This document shows positions 1 to 10,224 of a stretch of 64,000 nucleotides of DNA, one piece after another. Where the stretch lies: assembly GCF_000063605.1 (NCBI RefSeq), contig NC_009497.1:744001-808000 (forward strand), read 5' to 3'. The number at the start of each line of letters is the position of its first letter. Positions within the stretch are counted from its first letter, which is position 1. The notes below the pieces were generated by a model, which was given only the letters and a program-made list of their open reading frames with translations, was not told where the DNA came from and did no database searches. The translations under genes and the position numbers were made by a program. This DNA comes from Mycoplasmopsis agalactiae PG2 (lineage in GTDB: Bacteria > Bacillota_I > Bacilli_A > Mycoplasmatales > Metamycoplasmataceae).

Positions 1-832
1 TTATCTTAACTCTTTTTTTACTATCAAATTGATAGTCAACTGCATAAATAACTCCGTCAGAGAGCTCAAGCTTAATTCCTGCTTTTACCACCTTTTTAAT
101 TGCAAAAAATAATTTAACTCTCTTGCCATTAATATAAGCAAATGCTCCCGGGTTATATTCATATGCTCTTATTTTGCTTATTGCTTGATCGCAAGTGAAG
201 TCCTTAGTTATCTCAGCATCTTCTTTATTTAATTTAGGACTAAAAGTGACTTTTGATTTGTCTTGCACTTCTCTTGCAAGCTCGCCTTTATCAATTTTAT
301 TAAGTCACTCAACGATATGATCGGCTGTAAGTAGGCTTATTTTCTTTAAAAGCGAAGAAGCAACATCAGTTTCACTAATTTCAAACTCTATTTTTGCAAA
401 AACATCACCTGCGTCCATCGCTTTTACCATCTCCATAAGTGACACACCAGTTGTTTTGTCATTATTTAATAAAGCATGCTGAACCGGAGCAGCCCCACGG
501 TATTTAGGCAATATTGAACCATGAACATTTAAGTTTAGTTTTTTAGCTATTTGCAAAACTGAAGTAGGTATCAACTGACCAAAAGCAGCTGTTACTAAAT
601 AGTCATAATCTAAAGCTCTTAATTCATCAGCAATTTGTCCTATTTTTTCAGGTTGAAAACACCTAATATTATATTTTTGCGCTAATGCTTTAGTTGGCGT
701 ACTGGTTAAAACTCTCCCTCTTTGATTTGGTTTGTCAGGTTGGCTCACAATTCCTACAACTGTGAAATTGTTTATAATTTTTTCAAAAATTGGGACAGCA
801 AATTCAGGAGTCCCTGCTAATAAAATCTTCAT
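1..832 (-). CDS. fmt: methionyl-tRNA formyltransferase, 3' end outside window
   Basis: Formylates initiator Met-tRNA with 10-formyl-tetrahydrofolate. The formyltransferase core is clear: N-terminal ILLAGTPEFAVPIFE, the RGAAPVQ stretch, the catalytic Asn102-x-His104 pair before SILPKYRG, and MDAGD near residue 140. A TGA at 305-307 must be read as Trp for the gene to continue into the C-terminal domain. The frame is still open at base 2, after about 277 codons, so roughly the last dozen residues are missing, since the family runs near 290-315. No Shine-Dalgarno precedes the ATG; a TAAAAT box six bases upstream suggests a leaderless start. Confidence 0.95.
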
Positions 833-838
833 AGCATA

Positions 839-844
839 ATTTTA
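839..844 (-). promoter_or_regulatory. -10 box of fmt (leaderless type)
   Basis: TAAAAT on the minus strand, separated by exactly six bases from the fmt ATG. Transcription would begin at or next to the A of the start codon. There is no clear -35 and no Shine-Dalgarno. Confidence 0.45.
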
Positions 845-900
845 ATAAATTATTTAATATAATTTTAGAAGTTATAGACCATTATTGCTAAAGGAGCTTT

Positions 901-3873
901 ATGAGTTTGAATCCCATTCACAACAAGTGAGTCAAAGAACGCTCATTGAGCAATAATTCTTTTTATAATATTTGAAAGCCAAGTTACAATAAATCACCCG
1001 ATTGAATTAATGATGCTTTTTCAGGAAATATTCAAACAGTTGGTAATAAAATTACAGCAGATTTAGATATGGGAACAATTTACTTAAACGAGTATACTAC
1101 TGTTGCCATTGCTAAGGCTTTTTATAATAATTTTTTAATTAATAGCAAAACTAAAAAAGTTCTGCTTTCGTCTGATAATTCTGATTCATCTAACTTACTT
1201 TTAGACATATTTGCCAGTGAGCTTAAAAGTGAAAAAATTACAGTTATTAGGGCTAATGATTTTGCAACTATACCAACTGTTTACAAGCAATTTATAGCAT
1301 CAGAAGAAAAATGCGAAATTGTTATTTCTTTTCAAAATCCGTTAGGAAATCAAAAAAGAGCTCAGATTTTGTTTAACTATTCAAATGGTTCAGCTTTTTC
1401 AAAAAGCGATATGCAAAAAATAGTTGACTATATTAATAAAGTTGATTATTTAAACATTAACTTGCCTGCTTTTAACAACAATTATGATTGCTCAGATGCT
1501 ATCGATGCATATTTAGAGCAAGTTCATAAAAGATATAGTGCAAATAAATTGCTAAATCAAAATTCACTGCCATTTGGAATCGATGTTTCTAGAGCTTTAA
1601 ATAAAGAATTTTTTACAAGCAATTTGAAATACTTTAATTTGCCGTTTTTTACTGTAAACAGGGCAAAAAATGCAAATTTTTATTATGCTAACCATCATAA
1701 TTATTTGCAAAGAATTAATTGAAAAGGCATTGGCCATCGTTCTAAAGCTAACTTTATTATCAATGAAGAAGGAACTGGACTTAATTTTTCAATTAAGCAT
1801 AAATCAGTTTTAAAGTATTTTAAACCTGATGAAATAGCGGCACTATACCTTAATTTTTTAATTAATGATGATCCTGAATTTAATAAAGAAACGTTGCAAA
1901 ATAGTTTTATAGCAAAAAACTATTTTGCTGGCTCACTAACACATAGTATTGCCTTAGAAAATAATATTGAAGTATTTGAGTTTGTCAACAGATCTAATGT
2001 TTGAAAATATGTTGCTCAAAATCCTGAAATAAACTTGCTTCTAGCTTTTACAAGTAGCAGTGAATTTGTTGCAAATAATAGGCTAACTAATTCTTTTGAT
2101 GTAAATTTATTTTTATTAGAAGTTCTTAGAATGATTAACTTTTATAAAAAGCATAAAAATCAAGATCTTTTCGAAGTTCTTGATGATCTTTATAAAAAAT
2201 ATAAAAGGCATCATTTAACCATACATACTTATGAAATAGACTTAAACGGCGCAGTAAGATTTTTTGAAAGAATAAAATCTGCCACTAAATTTGGTTCTAA
2301 CTTACAAATAACTAGAGTACAAAAAATTGAAAATGATAACAATATTGAATCTAATTCAATATATAAAATTTCTTTTAGAAACCGTGAATATGCCTACATT
2401 CATTACAATCAGCAAGCAAAAGCAATATCTTTTTATTGCAACACAATAGAAAGAAGTGGCGAACAAAATGGTGAAACTATGATGGTTGTTAGAAACAATG
2501 AAATGCTAGAAGGTTTGCTTGAATTAAAAGAAGAAAATACTATTAGCAAATTTTCTGTTAAATCAGTAGTAAAATATCTTGCTTACTCACTGTTTTTAAT
2601 AGGTATTATAATTTTCCTTTTCTACTCTGTTTATAACCTTAAAGATGAATTTGGCACTAGTGCTGGTGGGCCATCTGAAGTATTTAAAGCATTTTATAAA
2701 AAGCTTTATGTAAAAAATGATATTGTTGAATTCGCACGGCCAGCAAATGCAGGTTATATTGCTAGAGCCTCCTTTGTTTTCCTATCGCTTGGAACATTTG
2801 TATGATCAATTTTCCAGGCATTGATTTTCAAAAGAGTCATAACACTTCAAGGTGATAAAGTTAAGTGAAGAGGCATATTTGTTGGCACAATTATTGGCAT
2901 TGTTGTGCAAACAATTACACCTAAATCAATTGGTGGTGACATAGCTACATATTGATATTTAAGAAGACGTAATGTCCCAAGAGCCTCATTGATGTCAGCA
3001 ATAGTTGTTAACTCATTTATTTGACAGCTTGGTAACATAATCTCAACCGCCATTTTTGTTCCTATTGGTATTAAAACATTTTCTAGTTTTTTTGTTGGTT
3101 CAAACCCTAACTCTATTACGTTTATTGTAATGCTTGTACTTGGCCTAATTTTCGACACAGGCTGAACTACACTGCTTTTGGTCATAACTCTTAATAAAAA
3201 ATTACAACGATTTGCACTTAAAACACTAATTGCAATTATTGAAATTACTCCTTTTATTAGAGCATACGATTCCTTTGCAATAAAAGCTAAATTTGAATAT
3301 GAACTTTTTAATATAAATAAGTGCATTAAAAAAACTTTTAAAAATCCATATTACCTTTTTGAATTAGTATTGCTTAAATTTGTACCTTCACTTCTAACAT
3401 TCAACGCATTTCAAGCACAAGCACTTGGTATTATAAAACCAGATGTGCCTCATGGCTATTATTGAAATCTTACTATTCAAAATACAATGATTAGAGTGGC
3501 TAACTCGATTTCATTTACTCCTGGTGGTACTGGTACGGCCGATTATTTATATAAAGTATTAATTAGAGAATCGATTCGATCAACATCATATGATGGGGCA
3601 ATTGCTTTTGCTAACTCTTCAATAATGACTGCCTTAAATACTTTAGGTTTTGTTGTTATCGGAACACTTGTTTCAGCAATAATTCTAGTGCTAGTTTATA
3701 TAGGTGAGAAAAGAATTGACCATTATCGCAAGAAAAACAAAAACTATAAATTATTGGCTGCTAATTTGGCTGATGGCAGAATAAAAACACAGTCAACTTA
3801 CTACAAAATAGTCTTCCCTATTGTTCTAATTGCTTTAGTGTCCTTATCATTAACATTTATTCTTGTAAATTAG
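901..3873 (+). CDS. inactive phosphohexomutase domain fused to LPG-synthase-type membrane domain
   Basis: A 990-residue protein with an AAAGGAG ribosome site before the ATG. Residues 1 to about 550 follow the order of a phosphoglucomutase/phosphomannomutase: an N-terminal Trp segment, TVAIAKAF, SSDNSDSSNLLL, then a Thr/Ser-rich middle and a C-terminal KKHKNQDLFEVLDDLYKKY helix. The phosphoserine loop (normally TASHNP) reads ISFQNP at about 142-147, with Phe144 replacing Ser, and no DxDxD metal loop is visible. From about 555 to the end come multiple membrane helices typical of the lysylphosphatidylglycerol synthase TM / UPF0104 flippase-like family, including PKSIGGD and TPGGTGTADY. Function unknown; I infer a non-catalytic sugar-phosphate-sensing or scaffold domain on a lipid or glycan transporter. 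TGA is read as Trp at several places. Confidence 0.8.
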
Positions 3874-3881
3874 CTAAATGC

Positions 3882-3892
3882 CTGTTTTATAG
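3882..3892 (+). repeat. CTGTTTTATAG intergenic word, copy 1
   Basis: Exact copy nine bases after the stop of the mutase-flippase fusion, inside a small hairpin ATGCC...GGCAT (3878-3896). Confidence 0.7.
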
Positions 3893-3916
3893 GCATATAA
3901 GTGAAAATACATAATT

Positions 3917-3943
3917 AAAAATGAAGTGTCCTGCTTCATTTTT
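3917..3943. terminator. bidirectional intrinsic terminator
   Basis: Nine-base stem AAAATGAAG / CTTCATTTT with a 7-base loop, A-rich on the left and T-rich on the right, between the convergent fusion gene and ptsI. Confidence 0.75.
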
Positions 3944-3959
3944 AAGTCTCTAAATTCAC

Positions 3960-5669
3960 TTACTTTAAGTAAGCTTTTAAAACTTCTTTAACTTCTAGTT
4001 CGTTTTCGCACTTAAGTGCTTTTTCAGCTAATTCTTGCATTTCTTTAAATGAAAGCGAGTTAATTATTTTTCTTGTTCTTAAAATGCTGCCAGCTCCAAC
4101 AGAAAACTCGTCTAGTTCTAGGCCTAGCAATAATGGAACTGCTTCAGGATCGCCAGCCATCTCACCACACATACCAGCTCATTTACCATGTTTATGTGCT
4201 GCATCAATTACATATTTAACTAATCTTAATATAGATGGATTTAGTGGTTGGTATAAGTATGATATGCTTTCATTCATCCTGTCAGTAGCCATTGAGTACT
4301 GAATTAAGTCATTAGTCCCTATTGACACAAAGTCTGCATATTTGCAAAATTGATCAGATAACACAGCTGCTGCAGGTGTTTCCATCATTAAGCCGACTTC
4401 AATTTCTTCTTCTCTAGCAATCTTATTATTTTCCAATTTGACTTGTTCATAGGCTTCTAAGTAAATTTTCTTAGCTTCAATAAACTCATCTACACAAGTG
4501 ATCATTGGAAACATAATAGCTACTTTGCCAAACTCACTTGCTCTAATAATTGCTCTTAATTGCGCCATAAATACTTCTTTATGTTTAGGAACTAAACATA
4601 AACGAATTCCACGATATCCAAGGAATGGATTCATTTCTTCAGGAAACTTAAAATATTGTAAAGTCTTGTCACCGCCAATGTCAAGCGTTCTAATTATTAC
4701 TTTTTTGCCTTGCATTGCCTCTGCAACTGCTTTATAAGCTTCAAATTGCTCTTCTTCAGTTGGTCAGTGATCATTGTCCATGTAAAGAAATTCAGTTCTA
4801 AACAAGCCAACTGCTTCAGCATCATTTTCTAAAACAGAATTAACGTCTTTAATGCCGCCAATGTTTGCTGCTATTTCTACTTTATGATTATCTTTAGTTC
4901 TTGAAGGTTTGCCAATTAAAGACATGACTTCAACTAAATAAGTATTATATTCATCAAGTAGTTTTTGACACTCTTTTAATTCTGCATCACTTGGATTAAT
5001 AATTACAGTGCCATTTGAGCCATTTAAGGCTATTAAATCATCATTATTTACATTTTCTAAAACATTTTCGGTTCCAACAACGCTAGGGATATTCATACTT
5101 CTAGCCATAATTGCAGTATGTGAAGTTGTACCACCAATATTAGTTACAAAACCTTTGACATATTTTTTGTCCAATTGAACTATTTGAGAGGGGCTTAGGT
5201 CTTTGGCCACAATGATAACTTCGCTATCAATTGCACTTAAATTTGGCTCCTTGATGCCATTAAAGAAATATAAAAATTTCTTTAATATATCTCTAATATC
5301 AGCTGCTCTTTCTTTCATATAAGCATCGTCCATTGAATCAAAAACTGCTGCCATGTTATTAAAATATTCATTAGTTGCATAAATAGCAGACTTATTTTCA
5401 TTTTTAATAGCACTTTTAATATCTTCAGCAGCTGCTGGATCTTGAGCTAGTAGTAAGTGAGCACCAAAAATCTCTTTTTGTTCGTTAGTTTTTGCCATTT
5501 TAATTGTGTGCTTAATATCTGCTGATATTTGTTCTACTGCTTTGTTGAATAATTCAATTTCGTATTCTGCACCTTTTGAATTATTCAAAATTTCTAAAGG
5601 CAACTCTTCAATCTTGAATGCTTTAGCAATCGCAATACCTTTTGATGCTCCAATTCGTTTGATATGCAT
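3960..5669 (-). CDS. ptsI: PTS enzyme I (phosphoenolpyruvate-protein phosphotransferase)
   Basis: Transfers phosphate from phosphoenolpyruvate to HPr, feeding all PTS importers including the Ula system downstream in this window. It is 569 residues, close to the usual ~572. The N-terminal HPr-binding domain is followed by the phospho-His loop [12 protein letters not shown] with His184, then the PEP-binding barrel with [46 protein letters not shown] and a C-terminal CGEMAGD cap. TGA=Trp joins three segments. A GAGGTAA ribosome site precedes the ATG. It is divergent from the RpiR-type regulator, which may control it. Confidence 0.97.
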
Positions 5670-5702
5670 ATTGTTACCTCAACTTTAAAAAAATTAAATG
5701 TT

Positions 5703-5708
5703 TATAAT
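5703..5708 (+). promoter_or_regulatory. -10 box TATAAT of the RpiR regulator (leaderless type)
   Basis: Perfect TATAAT followed by exactly six bases and then the ATG at 5715; no Shine-Dalgarno between them. Confidence 0.55.
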
Positions 5709-5714
5709 TAAATA

Positions 5715-6581
5715 ATGAAAAAAAATAATGTTAAAAGACCAATATTAGATGAAAACATTTATTTAACTAAAAGTGAAAAAAATATTTTGGACTTCATAAA
5801 CTCATTTGAGCAGTCTGAATTTAACCTCTCACAAGCTGAATTAGCCAAATTGGCCAATTCATCAGAAGCAGCTGTCAGCCGTTTTGTTAGAAAATATCAT
5901 TTCAAAGACTACAGAAACTTCATCGCATCAATAAACATTAAGCTTTCTAACTTTCAGCGCATGTATCCAATTAAATATGACAATGGCCAAGAACCTAATC
6001 CTTTTAGTGTAATTTACTCTTCATATAAGTATGCTATTGAAAACATCAATGAAGAGAGTGTTACTGAAAATTGCATTAAAGCAGCAGAATTAATTAATAA
6101 CAGTAGAAATGTTTTAATCTATGGATCAGGTTCAAGTCAGCGTAGAAGTTTAGACTTAGTCGCTAACTTGATAAAAATAGGAAAATCTGTGGTCTATAAC
6201 TCAGATTTTCACATATTTTTTCCGGCTTTAGCTAATGCTGATTCTAATGATACATTGATTGTTTTTTCAAACAATCTTAAGTCAACTGAGTCCCATTTTG
6301 TTATTTCAAACGCTCATAAAAATGGTCTTAAAATTATTGCTATTACATCTAAAAATGATAATAAAATCAATAAAAATCTTGATGTGATTATTCAGTACCA
6401 AAAAATCCAAAACGATACATTGTTGGTTCCAGTTAGCTCACGGGTTTCTCAGATGCTAATTGGTAACATTTTGTTTGAAGCAATAATTTATAATAATGAT
6501 GAAAATTATAATAAGCTTAAAAAATCTTCTGCATTAATTGATGAATGAGCAAATATTGATAAAGTGCATCACAAAATGTAA
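5715..6581 (+). CDS. MurR/RpiR family transcriptional regulator
   Basis: 288 residues with the two-part architecture of RpiR regulators. The N-terminal helix-turn-helix (about residues 15-75) contains LSQAELAKLANSSEAAVSRF. The C-terminal sugar-isomerase (SIS) domain, about 105-260, contains NVLIYGSGSSQRRSLDLV and later LIVFSNN. SIS domains bind phosphosugars, so the effector is probably a sugar phosphate. It is divergent from ptsI and about 6.5 kb from the ula-type promoter region, where two GGAA...TTCC palindromes could be its operators; that link is inference. The last segment after TGA=Trp (6546-6548) is short and the gene ends at a TAA at 6579-6581. Confidence 0.9.
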
Positions 6582-6609
6582 TTTTCGTTCAGAACACTGC
6601 TCTAATTTT

Positions 6610-7083
6610 TTATTTATTAGTTTTAGAAATTTCAAAAAATCCTTTTGAATAAACAAAGTCTAAAACTTGGTTTTCATTTGGCTGTTCTTTTTCTTTTATT
6701 GCTTTAAAATAGGCTAATGGGACACAAAATATTAAGCCTCTAGCTAAGTGTTTTAAAGACTTATCATTTAAAATAACTCTGACATTTTCATCAACTTCAT
6801 AAACTAAATAATTATCTTTGTCTTTTAGTGAACTAGGATTGATAGATATGCCTGTTTTTAAGTGTCTTTGGACTGCATTAAACACTTTATGTCTAGAGTC
6901 ATTATTAAGATCTATTATCCCACCAGGGTAGTAATTAAGTTCTAATTTGTCTATTAAGTTTTCAATTTCTTTAAATGGATATGAAGCTCATGAACGTCTA
7001 GAAAAAGTTCATATTGATGGCTGATATCAATATGCATTATTATTAACATAATTAACTCGATAAGTCTTTAATTTAGTTTCCAT
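6610..7083 (-). CDS. unknown conserved-looking protein at the end of the ula-type operon
   Basis: 157 residues, no family recognised. The N-terminal third is aromatic-rich (YWYQPSIWTFSRRSW) and needs several TGA=Trp codons. No signal peptide and no membrane helix. It starts only 6 bases after the ulaF stop, so it is probably the last gene of the sugar operon. This position suggests a link with ascorbate-type sugar use, but nothing in the sequence identifies a reaction. The gene converges with the RpiR regulator. Confidence 0.7.
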
Positions 7084-7089
7084 TTATAC

Positions 7090-7821
7090 CTATTTTTGGC
7101 CGTAATAAGCATTTTTGCCATGCTTACGGTTGTAATGTTTTTCTACTAATGCTTTTTGTGCTTCAGGAGCACTATTATTACTTATAATTAAGGTCTTAAT
7201 TGCCATTTTGGCAACTTCTTCTAATGTTAGTGCTAAATCAACTGCATCTTTAGGCGATTTAAATGATCACACAAAAGGTCCATGTTCTTTAACTAGCGTT
7301 GCACTTGTAGCTTTTCAATCAAACTTTCTATTATTAAATGTTTCAATAATAACTAGCCCAGTGTTATGCTCATAGGCACCATTAATTTCGTCAGGAGTTA
7401 ATGCTCTAGCACAAGGCACAGGTCCATAAAAATTGTCGGCATGAGTTGTGCCAAAACAAGGAATATCCTTGCCAGCTTGTGCAAAAGCAACTGCATTAGT
7501 GCTATGTGTGTGCACAATACCTTGAATTTCAGGATGATTTTTATAAAGCAATGTATGAGTTGGTGTATCACTTGATGGCTTATATTTTGAATCATACACA
7601 TTGTTATCCATATCAGTAATAACCATATCTTCAGGCTTAAGTGTCGCATAATCAACGCCGCTTGGCTTAATAACCATATATTTTCTGTCTTTAGTTATTC
7701 CTGAAACATTACCTCAAGTGTGAATAACAAGGTTGTATTTAACTAAAAGCATATTGGCATCATAAACTTCTTGTTTAAGCTTGGCTATTTCATCACTGTA
7801 TTTTTTGTCAATTTGATTCAT
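7090..7821 (-). CDS. ulaF: L-ribulose-5-phosphate 4-epimerase
   Basis: Class II aldolase-fold epimerase converting L-ribulose 5-phosphate to D-xylulose 5-phosphate, the entry to the pentose phosphate pathway. 243 residues, slightly longer than the usual ~230. Visible motifs: HTWGNVSG near the N terminus, MVIKPSGVDY, SSDTPTHTLLY, the zinc-binding HTHS, and TTHADNFYGP. The C-terminal KHGKNAYYGQ is typical of AraD/UlaF/SgaE. One base separates its start from the ulaE stop, so the two are translationally linked. Confidence 0.95.
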
Positions 7822-7822
7822 A

Positions 7823-8707
7823 TTAATTATCTCCACCAACTAACTCTCATTGCTTGTTATAAAACTCATATGCATCAGCAATATATTTAATCGCTTCTTC
7901 TTTGCTTTCTTCAGGCTTATTAAGTGATCACATTTCAATCATTATTGGCTGGTTAAGTTCTAATTTTTTCAAAATATTAAGCATATAGGGAAAATCAACA
8001 GTACCTGTGCCAAATGGTGTGTCTCTAAACTTGCCAGGAATTGTGTCTTTAAAATGAAAGGCCACAAGGTGATTTTTAGCAATTTCAAATTCGTTGTATA
8101 AGTCTGTTTTATTGGCTCATTGGTAAATATTTCCTAAATCAGGATATATTTGCAAATATGGGCTATTAATCATATTTATATATGTTAAAGCTCTTGTGTT
8201 TGTTCCCATAAAACGAGTGTCCATTATTTCAAAAGCTAGACAAACTGAATGCTTGGAAGCTAGTTTAACTGCCTTTTTAATACCTTCGATAAAAAAGCTT
8301 CTTGTTTCTTCATCGCCTTTTTCATAATATACATCATAGCCAGCCAATTGCACGGTTCTTATTCCTAATTTCTTAGCAAGAATTATGGCTTTTTCCATAA
8401 TCTCCATTGCTTTTGCTCTAGTTTCATGATTTTTGGATCCAAAAGGATATTTTCTATGTCCGCTAAGTGTCATTGAATTAAAGTTAAACTTGTGCTTAAC
8501 TAATAACTCTTGCACTGCTGCAATCTCTTCATCATTTCAGTAAATTCTGTTTAATCTTTCATCGCTTTCGTCAACTGAAAATTCCATAAAATCATAGCCA
8601 GCTGCCTTAGCAATTAATATCTTTTCTTCAAGAGAAAATTTGTTGTTTATGGCTTTTTCATAGATGCCAACTAATCTATTCTTAACTTCAGTATTTTGCA
8701 AACTCAT
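7823..8707 (-). CDS. ulaE: L-ribulose/L-xylulose-5-phosphate 3-epimerase
   Basis: TIM-barrel epimerase (UlaE/SgaU type) converting L-xylulose 5-phosphate to L-ribulose 5-phosphate. 294 residues. Motifs include [63 protein letters not shown] and [18 protein letters not shown]; the acidic and His residues in these strands are the metal ligands of the family. It starts inside the 3' end of ulaD (26-base overlap) and ends one base before ulaF. Confidence 0.95.
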
Positions 8708-9335
8708 CTTTAAAAGCCTTTGCTGCTAATTCAGGATTTTCAGCATCACGTAATGATCTGCCTGCTATAAAAATATAAATTGGAATGTCTTTAAAAAGTT
8801 CAATATCTTCTAGCTCCACGCCGCCAGTTATAGTAACTTTGAAGCCCATTTTTGATAGTTTACTTACTGCATCAATATCTTTTTTACCTCATTTTACGCC
8901 ACTAGCTTGACTGTCTCTTGAACGATGCCATACAACTTGAGGCACGCCTGCTTTTGCTCATAAATCAGCTTGTTCTCAAGTAAAATTTGAAGTTAATTCT
9001 ATTTGCACTTCCTTATTAGCACCATATTCTTTAGCAATATTCATTGTTTCAGTAATAGTAGGTAATTCAGCAGCGCAAATGCAGGTGGTAAAGTCTGCTC
9101 CATTTTCAAAAAACATCTTGCCAAATACTTTTCCTGCATCAGCAATTTTGCCATCAGCAACAATGATCTTATTTGGAAAAGCTTCCTTAAGTGCCTTAAT
9201 TGCTTTTTTGCCTTCTGATGCTATTAATATGGTTCCAACTTCAATAATATCTATATATTTTTCAACTTTTTTTGCACTCTTAATTGCATCTTTAATTGTT
9301 AAATTATCAAGCGCAATTTGTAGCATTGGTTTCAT
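8682..9335 (-). CDS. ulaD: 3-keto-L-gulonate-6-phosphate decarboxylase
   Basis: Orotidine-phosphate-decarboxylase-superfamily enzyme giving L-xylulose 5-phosphate and CO2. 217 residues, the normal family length. Visible: LQIALDNLT, the DIIEVGT strand, the metal-binding [11 protein letters not shown] (D-x-K-x-x-D), TGGVE and [13 protein letters not shown] at the phosphate-binding end. The last codons read past a TGA=Trp to a TAA, overlapping the ulaE start. Its 5' end lies 17 bases after the EIIA stop. Confidence 0.95.
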
Positions 9336-9352
9336 AAAATGTACACTCCGTT

Positions 9353-9838
9353 TTAATTCATATACTTTGTGTAATCAACACTTTTAATGATTTCGATTAC
9401 TTCATCTTTTGACTTAGCATTAGCAATTTTGTCAATGTTAGCTGGATCTTCAAATACGGCAATAATTTGTGGAATAGCTACTGCTGTATGAGTTTCACCA
9501 TCTTTAGCAGCTAAAGTCATTACGATTTTTACTTCCCTTGGATCATTTGCAAACATAATAGGTTTTTTAAGTGTTAACAAACTAAAACCATTTGAAAAAA
9601 CACTATTTTCAGTAGCTGAAGCATGCGGCATAGCAATGCCATCTACTAAAATGTAATATGGCCCATGTGCTTCAGTTGATTTTAAAATCGAATCATAATA
9701 GTTATAGTTAATAATGCCTTTTTCTACTAAAGGCTCACATGACTTATGAATAGCATCTTTATAATCTTTTGCTTCATAGCCCACAATAATTGAATCATTA
9801 GCAACTAAATTGTCTAATAAGTTTAGCTTTGCTGACAT
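9353..9838 (-). CDS. ulaC: PTS EIIA component, ascorbate family
   Basis: 161-residue cytoplasmic phosphocarrier of the mannitol/fructose-fold EIIA type, passing phosphate from HPr to EIIB. The phospho-His is His72 in GIAMPHAS. Its start codon overlaps the stop of the EIIB gene by one base (TAATG arrangement). Position between EIIB and the decarboxylase matches the ula/sga order. Substrate is inferred from the neighbouring UlaD/E/F enzymes. Confidence 0.93.
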   Translation of the reverse strand: MSAKLNLLDNLVANDSIIVGYEAKDYKDAIHKSCEPLVEKGIINYNYYDSILKSTEAHGPYYILVDGIAMPHASATENSVFSNGFSLLTLKKPIMFANDPREVKIVMTLAAKDGETHTAVAIPQIIAVFEDPANIDKIANAKSKDEVIEIIKSVDYTKYMN

Positions 9839-10122
9839 TATTTAATTCCTTTAGCTAATGCATCTTTAAATGCTGCTTTAATTTCGTTAATGTCCATAAC
9901 ATTTTTAAGTCCGTGCACTGAAGCTTTTGAATTAGCCACTTCAGAAACAAAGTTGTTGGTGCATAAAATAACATCAAAATTATTAGCAACTGACTTACCC
10001 ATTCCAAGGCCTAGTGCTTCAACTGAGCCTTGAATGCCTAATTCGCGCATTGCTTGTTCAGTTTTTAATTTAATAATCATGCTGGTTCCCATTCCAGAAC
10101 CGCAAAGGCAGAGAACTTTCAT
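9838..10122 (-). CDS. ulaB: PTS EIIB component, ascorbate family
   Basis: 94-residue phosphocarrier; the phospho-Cys is Cys7 in the P-loop-like LCGSGMGTS. It accepts phosphate from EIIA and phosphorylates sugar bound to the EIIC permease. It is separated from the EIIC gene by about 100 bases carrying a strong hairpin, and overlaps the EIIA gene by one base. Confidence 0.94.
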   Translation of the reverse strand: MKVLCLCGSGMGTSMIIKLKTEQAMRELGIQGSVEALGLGMGKSVANNFDVILCTNNFVSEVANSKASVHGLKNVMDINEIKAAFKDALAKGIK

Positions 10123-10188
10123 ATTTACCTCTTTTTTTACTTTTTATAATTATTCAAATTATATCCAAAAGTATATCCCTATAAAATA

Positions 10189-10213
10189 ACTAATAAAGGA
10201 GACCTTTATTAGT
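10189..10213 (-). promoter_or_regulatory. perfect 11-bp hairpin between EIIC and EIIB genes
   Basis: ACTAATAAAGG / CCTTTATTAGT with a 3-base loop, just after the EIIC stop. Read on the minus strand it is followed by TATTTTATAG, a weak T tract. It could be a partial terminator or an mRNA processing/stabilising element setting EIIC and EIIB levels apart. Confidence 0.6.
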
Positions 10214-10224
10214 TCGATTTTTAA

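Noticed and set aside
1-3. tta at the window edge read as the fmt stop codon
   Set aside because: It is out of frame with fmt (codons end at positions equal to 1 modulo 3), so the gene continues outside the window.
2847-3326. 159-codon minus-strand frame
   Set aside because: Antisense to the well-supported mutase-flippase fusion gene; no ribosome site and composition mirrors the opposite strand.
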